9,132 nt of DNA from Methanobacteriota archaeon (lineage in GTDB: Archaea > Thermoplasmatota > Poseidoniia > Poseidoniales > Poseidoniaceae). Each line of letters begins with the position of its first letter. Position 1 is the stretch's first letter. Below the pieces are notes generated by a model. It was not told where the DNA came from. It searched no databases and saw only the letters and a list, made by a program, of their open reading frames with translations. The position numbers and the translations under genes were made by a program. The stretch spans positions 17,300-26,431 of the forward strand of contig PAMN02000044.1 in NCBI GenBank assembly GCA_002707335.2, in the 5' to 3' direction. This document shows positions 5,701 to 9,132 of the stretch, piece after piece.

Positions 5701-7591
5701 ATACAAGGCGGTACTCGAAGGGGACGGAGTAGAGGCTGCTTATTCGGAACTGATTTTCAGTGTCGTTGTTGATGATTACTCAGTAGGATCTAGAACCGCC
5801 CTCAGCTTATCCGATGGAGAAGTTGTCTTAGGTTTCGTATCTATGCCGGTAAAAGAAGATGGTAAATCAGACGGGGTCGGATTAATCTTCACAACAATTG
5901 ATGGTGAATTACACGCTAGGACATTGAATCGAATAGGTTCAATGCAAACTGATACGACGATTGAGGAAGATTGGGCAGGTGAATTCGCCTTCACTTTAAG
6001 AGAAGACAACAGGGTTCATCTTGCATGGACCAAGAGATTTGAGAATCAACTTGGCTACACGATGACCGATATTGGTATGTCTAGCATAGGTATGCTTGGT
6101 GAAATGGGTAGCGTTTCTTCCCACATGAACCCGCTTAAATCATCAGAAGGAAAATACTGGGGGCTTGACTTAGATTCGAAAGATGATCAAATTGTACTGG
6201 CAGGATATCACCGAGACATCAAAACAGGCGGTTCTTGGAACGACTTAACAAATGTGTTCATGTTATACAAAGAAGATTATTCTTCTTCATCTCAATGGAC
6301 TGTGAAAATGAATGTATTGATAGACGTAGATATCAAACCAAGCGAAGGTGATGCAATTGCAGTAGCAATCGGAACCGATGATATCCATCTGTTGTACCAG
6401 CAGATTAGGAATGACGGAAATGGCATTGATAGGGCTGGATTATTCTACGCTCACGGAGATATCTCTCAAACACCATTTGGGTTCCAAGCACCTGCAGGCG
6501 ACTATGCTAGTAAACCAGATTTGTTGATAGTGAAGCATAAGGGCAAGGATCAGTTGATTGCAGGATGGATTGAGGGCACAGGGCGTTCGACTGAAGTAAT
6601 CGCAGCAGTTCAGGATACAATTTGGTCCAATGAAATAGTAACCAATATTTCAGCGCCAGGTGCAACAAATGTTGTGATGTACAAGACCTCGAGTAAAGAA
6701 ATCAAATTCCTTTATGATGAAATCGGAGTTTCATCCAGCGGTGCGAAACCATATACAAGATTCGGTTCATTTACTGCAGGTGACCCAACTGTTGGACTGT
6801 CAAATAACATAGGTTTTGGTTATGTTGTTGGTGCAGGTTCGATTGGATATGATGGATATGTAATAATGGCCGACCCGAATGGCCAAATCACCTACAAAAA
6901 GCTACTATTTGCAGGTCAGAAAGATACTGGAGATGATGGAAATGGAATCCTTGATTTCTTACTTGCACCTTTACCTGGTGAGGGGATACAAAAACTGTAT
7001 GTCTTGTCAGGAATAACAGTATTCTTATTCATTCTGTTAATGGTCGTAGTTGTAGTACTGCGAAGACAAAGAGATGAAGAAGAAGTAGAGGTTTCAGAGC
7101 AAACCAGCGATTTAGAACTACTTGTTGAAACCGAAGAAGATATTGAAATAGAAGCCGAAGAACTCGTTGTTAATGTTGGGTCATCAGAAGAGGTTGAACC
7201 TATTGAAGAGGAACTAACTTTGTCAGAGGAATTAGAGGCTAAGGTTGAAGCAGGCTCAGCTTCTAAGCGATTGGAGCGTAGAATCAAGCGTAAAGAACAG
7301 AGAGAGACCAGAGAAATATTCGAGAACATCACCAAGAATTTACCTCCACTTGGCTCATTGCCCCCATTAGGTGTAGAGGTCACTCCAATAGGGGAAGCAG
7401 AATTAGTCATCCCTGATCCTGATGAATTACCAATGCCTCCACCTCCAAGCCCCGCAGATATGGCACTGCCTCCACTTCCAATTCCTGAGAGAATCGGAAA
7501 GTGCGAAGAATGTGGTGCTAATGTTACTATCAAAGATATCACGATAATGGTGATGGATTGTCCAATCTGTTCATCAAAAATCAAACTTTGA
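2747..7591 (+). CDS. Giant type I membrane subtilisin-like (S8) serine protease with CARDB-like domains, propeller-like domain and cytoplasmic zinc ribbon
   Basis: A 1614-residue secreted, membrane-anchored protease. Order of parts: signal peptide (about 1-25, basic MRGVK then hydrophobic core); acidic linker; propeptide-like region (about 83-170); S8 catalytic domain (about 185-545) with Asp205 (VLDSGVD), His262 (GHGTHVAG), oxyanion Asn375 (AAGND) and Ser471 (GTSMATP), so the triad is complete; two Ig-like beta domains (about 560-765); two CARDB-like domains (about 767-883 and 885-1009), the first with the typical Asp-rich close; a beta-rich region (about 1010-1400) with repeated aromatic strands (HLAWT, HLLYQ, IAGWI, KFLYDE) suggesting a propeller; one transmembrane helix (about 1417-1438) followed by Arg-Arg; a strongly acidic stretch, a basic helix (about 1505-1525), a Pro-rich linker, and a ribbon with CEEC (Cys1586, Cys1589) and CPIC (Cys1605, Cys1608). 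Cys532 and Cys542 may form a disulfide; the only other ectodomain cysteine is Cys369. Asp-rich loops suggest calcium binding. Likely role: degradation of extracellular protein or maturation of surface proteins. Protease identity is certain; the 1010-1400 fold is inferred. Confidence 0.93.
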   Translation: MRGVKAVILVMIFLISSFSAFATANQIQPSEEFEETKDRMPFRGDKHSSEDYGWWFAYGPDSNFDGMDDRLERVLAGEESSSTTAIIGADGRKTVAIVVDYAWHPGQEEVNELVAILSRHGWEADGSWFQVMDSIDSIVVDHVPVSALLEIHAIESVVVVEMQNVMYPTLQSANPATRIQPSDVYSGTVYDRGYDGEGIVIAVLDSGVDNEHRSLNDFDDQNDAPDLNPNSYDDQKWVAGYDATSQASNPDGSQDPDDGQGHGTHVAGIALGTGDSSRVHIGAAPGAFLVDIKVLTDSGGTNSQNSLNGIQWMINNKDTDWGNGARGIDIGQMSFGSIGNPINQDSGDNGTGAEARLVNNATYDHDIACIIAAGNDGRQRIASPGSADGAITIGSADNADTINRTDDYMASYSNSGPRISDNDDDDWDELKPDLTAYGSGIYSASAATGTSLPGTPRPEADNSYESKDGTSMATPLVSGVVAMMLQADPALKPLEIKDILRNSSEKKGSPSEPGVSDRWNEDWGFGLMDASCAVDTVLDRTCTPLTGGGGIFVPPDNDTSLGIDITSPENGSWFVTDELLRIEGTLIDGTGPWENVNIRITQYLEDLEEVTLQDWTTAGGDDDYWYLDVLIKDEWYDSEEMNVVIEVKATGSGDLISSDVRYGNIGKMIANFGSPSSGATIDGYVTFSGTAQGIDPDNLIYRVNSGAWIEAYSFDSEDYGPQDWSFTWDSTEVPDGSHKISIRLVNETGAESDITRRTFTVDNLPAAPELRFQGTVQVYDQDLPAQTAIAGTILEVHFGVSNIGDADATDLHLRLEAPGANSNTYPSEGRLPQLGQGETIDVRLWWWATEPGTHNVTIQIDPNGVMSDDDSDNEYTFTFTIEERPVEPMLRFMTSAVQVSPKIPIPTYDSDALDPFSIAIRVDNLGKNDATNIRMTLYTEVDDAGRWITDGSETRVLSVIPGSTLSSGYKEAIFSDQKELPGAYKYKAVLEGDGVEAAYSELIFSVVVDDYSVGSRTALSLSDGEVVLGFVSMPVKEDGKSDGVGLIFTTIDGELHARTLNRIGSMQTDTTIEEDWAGEFAFTLREDNRVHLAWTKRFENQLGYTMTDIGMSSIGMLGEMGSVSSHMNPLKSSEGKYWGLDLDSKDDQIVLAGYHRDIKTGGSWNDLTNVFMLYKEDYSSSSQWTVKMNVLIDVDIKPSEGDAIAVAIGTDDIHLLYQQIRNDGNGIDRAGLFYAHGDISQTPFGFQAPAGDYASKPDLLIVKHKGKDQLIAGWIEGTGRSTEVIAAVQDTIWSNEIVTNISAPGATNVVMYKTSSKEIKFLYDEIGVSSSGAKPYTRFGSFTAGDPTVGLSNNIGFGYVVGAGSIGYDGYVIMADPNGQITYKKLLFAGQKDTGDDGNGILDFLLAPLPGEGIQKLYVLSGITVFLFILLMVVVVVLRRQRDEEEVEVSEQTSDLELLVETEEDIEIEAEELVVNVGSSEEVEPIEEELTLSEELEAKVEAGSASKRLERRIKRKEQRETREIFENITKNLPPLGSLPPLGVEVTPIGEAELVIPDPDELPMPPPPSPADMALPPLPIPERIGKCEECGANVTIKDITIMVMDCPICSSKIKL

Positions 7592-7596
7592 GTGAT
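7592..7596 (+). promoter_or_regulatory. Ribosome-binding site of glmS
   Basis: GTGAT sits four bases before the glmS ATG and matches the 3' part of the GGAGGTGATC complement. It starts directly after the subtilase stop codon, and the whole gap is nine bases, so the two genes are almost certainly read from one mRNA. Confidence 0.55.
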
Positions 7597-7600
7597 TGAA

Positions 7601-9132
7601 ATGTGCGGTATTTTCGGCTTCACTGGTAATCGAGCAGCGGCTCCCTTACTTCTCGAAGGCTTAAGGAGACTCGAATACCGAGGTTATGATTCCTCGGGAA
7701 TTGTAGTCAAAAACGGAATTCTTAGCGTGCACAAGAAAGTAGGAAAAGTATCAGAACTATCCAAAATACTGCCAAATCATATCGAGGGGGTATCTGGAAT
7801 CGCCCATACTAGATGGGCCACTCATGGTTCAGTTACAGATCATAACGCTCATCCGCATCTCTGTAGTAATGAAAAAATTGCTTTGGTTCATAATGGAATT
7901 ATTGACAATGCAAACGGTATTAGAAATAGATTGATTGCTCGAGGTTACGAATTCAAATCCGATACGGATTCCGAGGCATTAGTTCACATGATATCTATAG
8001 GTCTGGAATCGGGACAATCTCCTTTGGAGTCTGTAAGACAATCACTTAGGAGAGTTACAGGTACTTGGGGTCTGTGTGTTTTGTTCAAGGAATACGATGA
8101 AATCATATGTGCTAGAAATGGTTCACCGCTAATTATTGGTAGAGGTAACGGAGAGAATTTCATCTCCTCTGATCCGCATGCACTTGCTCAACATACCAGT
8201 AATGTATACTACTTAGAAGACGGAGATTTGGCATCAGTTACCAAGACAAATGTTGAGATTTCTAGATTAGAAGGTGGTTCTTCGAGCACCACAATTTCTG
8301 TAATCGAAGAGGACTGGGGTGAAGCCGACCTTGGGGGATTCCCGCATTACATGCTGAAGGAGATTCACGATCAACCAGATGCATTGCGCAGGTGTATAAC
8401 AGGACGCCTTGATTTAGCGAATGGTAGTTCAAAACTAGGTGGCTTGAATCTCGACCCTATTCGTCTACGGACATCACCTCATGTCAGACTAATTGGTTGC
8501 GGTACAGCATTAAACGCATGTAAAATTGGCCAAATAGCAATCGAAAGCCTAGCCCGAATTCCAGCTGTTAATCATGTTGCTAGTGAATTCAGTTATTCCG
8601 ACCCTGTTGTTAACCCAAATGCAATACATTTTGCAGTGTCTCAATCAGGAGAAACAGCGGATACAATTGCAGCGATAAAAGAGATTCAACTCAGGGGAGG
8701 AGAAGTACACGGTATCGTGAATGTAGTTGGTTCGAGTATTGCTAGGTTATGTGGACAAGGAGTTTACATTCATAGCGGACCAGAACAATCAGTAGCCTCT
8801 ACGAAGGCATTTACTAACATGGTTGCCGCACTAACACTCTTTGCAATTCGCATAGGAAGAACTAGGTCAATTTCCAGGGAAAGAGGACAATCTATAATCA
8901 AGAATTTGGAGCAAATACCCCAATTAATGGAGTCTTATTTGGCAAACCAAGGTCCTATTCAAGATGCAGTGGATTTGGTTAAAGATGCAAAAAGCGTATT
9001 ATTCCTAGGAAGAGGTTCTTCATCCGCAGTTGCTAGTGAAGGTGCGCTTAAACTGATGGAAGTGGCTTATATCCCATGTTTGGCATATCCTTCAGGAGAG
9101 ATGAAGCATGGGCCCATTGCATTGTTAGAAGA
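7601..9132 (+). CDS. glmS: Glutamine-fructose-6-phosphate aminotransferase (isomerizing), GlmS (partial, 3' end outside window)
   Basis: GlmS makes glucosamine-6-phosphate from fructose-6-phosphate and glutamine, the entry step of amino-sugar synthesis, in the cytoplasm. The first 510 residues of about 600 are present. The start MCGIFGF puts the nucleophile Cys right after Met, as required for the N-terminal glutaminase. HTRWATHG (Arg71), HNG (Asn98-Gly99) and SDTDSE (Asp123) form the glutamine site. After a linker with MLKEIHDQP come the sugar isomerase domains: CGTALNA, then SQSGETADT (Ser347-Gln348-Ser349, Thr352; phosphate binding) and EQSVASTKAFT, then EGALKLMEVAY (Glu480, Lys484, Glu487) and GEMKHGP (His503), equivalent to E. 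coli Glu481, Lys485, Glu488 and His504. The C-terminal Schiff-base Lys lies outside the window. E. coli Ser303 is Ala here, and the usual YIHAEAY is YIPCLAY; catalytic residues are kept, so I expect an active enzyme. It follows the subtilase by nine bases, probably in one transcript. Confidence 0.96.
   Translation, partial: MCGIFGFTGNRAAAPLLLEGLRRLEYRGYDSSGIVVKNGILSVHKKVGKVSELSKILPNHIEGVSGIAHTRWATHGSVTDHNAHPHLCSNEKIALVHNGIIDNANGIRNRLIARGYEFKSDTDSEALVHMISIGLESGQSPLESVRQSLRRVTGTWGLCVLFKEYDEIICARNGSPLIIGRGNGENFISSDPHALAQHTSNVYYLEDGDLASVTKTNVEISRLEGGSSSTTISVIEEDWGEADLGGFPHYMLKEIHDQPDALRRCITGRLDLANGSSKLGGLNLDPIRLRTSPHVRLIGCGTALNACKIGQIAIESLARIPAVNHVASEFSYSDPVVNPNAIHFAVSQSGETADTIAAIKEIQLRGGEVHGIVNVVGSSIARLCGQGVYIHSGPEQSVASTKAFTNMVAALTLFAIRIGRTRSISRERGQSIIKNLEQIPQLMESYLANQGPIQDAVDLVKDAKSVLFLGRGSSSAVASEGALKLMEVAYIPCLAYPSGEMKHGPIALLE

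Noticed and set aside
6916..7623. Minus-strand open frame of 235 codons opposite the subtilase C-terminus
   Set aside because: It is Ser/Gly/Thr-rich low complexity, which is what the acidic and Pro-rich coding stretch gives when read backwards; the sense strand encodes a membrane helix and a zinc ribbon.

Overview
The window looks like a piece of a planktonic, euryarchaeal-type genome. My best guess is a Marine Group II/III (Poseidoniia-like) archaeon. This rests on the moderate-to-low GC content, ribosome-binding sites of the archaeal GGTGA/GTGAT kind, very short intergenic spaces, and a giant membrane-anchored, Asp-rich subtilase ending in a cytoplasmic zinc ribbon. No rRNA or marker gene is present, so the taxonomy is inference.

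Layout: positions 1-1727 hold two minus-strand genes for cytochrome c maturation. Transcription runs from a CcmA-CcmB-type fusion (ABC ATPase joined to a short membrane domain) at 1727-552 into ccmC (518 to the left edge, cut off). A 54-bp divergent gap separates them from a plus-strand series: a rhomboid intramembrane protease with a C-terminal zinc-ribbon-like tail (1782-2675), a 1614-residue type I membrane subtilase (2747-7591), and glmS, glutamine-fructose-6-phosphate aminotransferase (7601 to the right edge, cut off). Coding density is about 98%. No stretch above 300 bases lacks a gene, and I see no tRNA, rRNA, CRISPR array or insertion sequence.

How the genes fit together: the two Ccm genes would move and handle heme at the membrane for c-type cytochrome assembly. 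The rhomboid and the subtilase are neighbours on the same strand. Both are membrane proteases, and both appear to end in a cysteine-rich zinc-binding module. The subtilase has a single transmembrane helix with small residues near its outer end, so it could be a substrate of the rhomboid. That is the most interesting hypothesis here and it is untested. A perfect GC-rich hairpin just upstream of the subtilase start abuts its ribosome-binding site and may control its translation. glmS makes glucosamine-6-phosphate for amino-sugar and glycan synthesis and is probably co-transcribed with the subtilase (9-bp gap).
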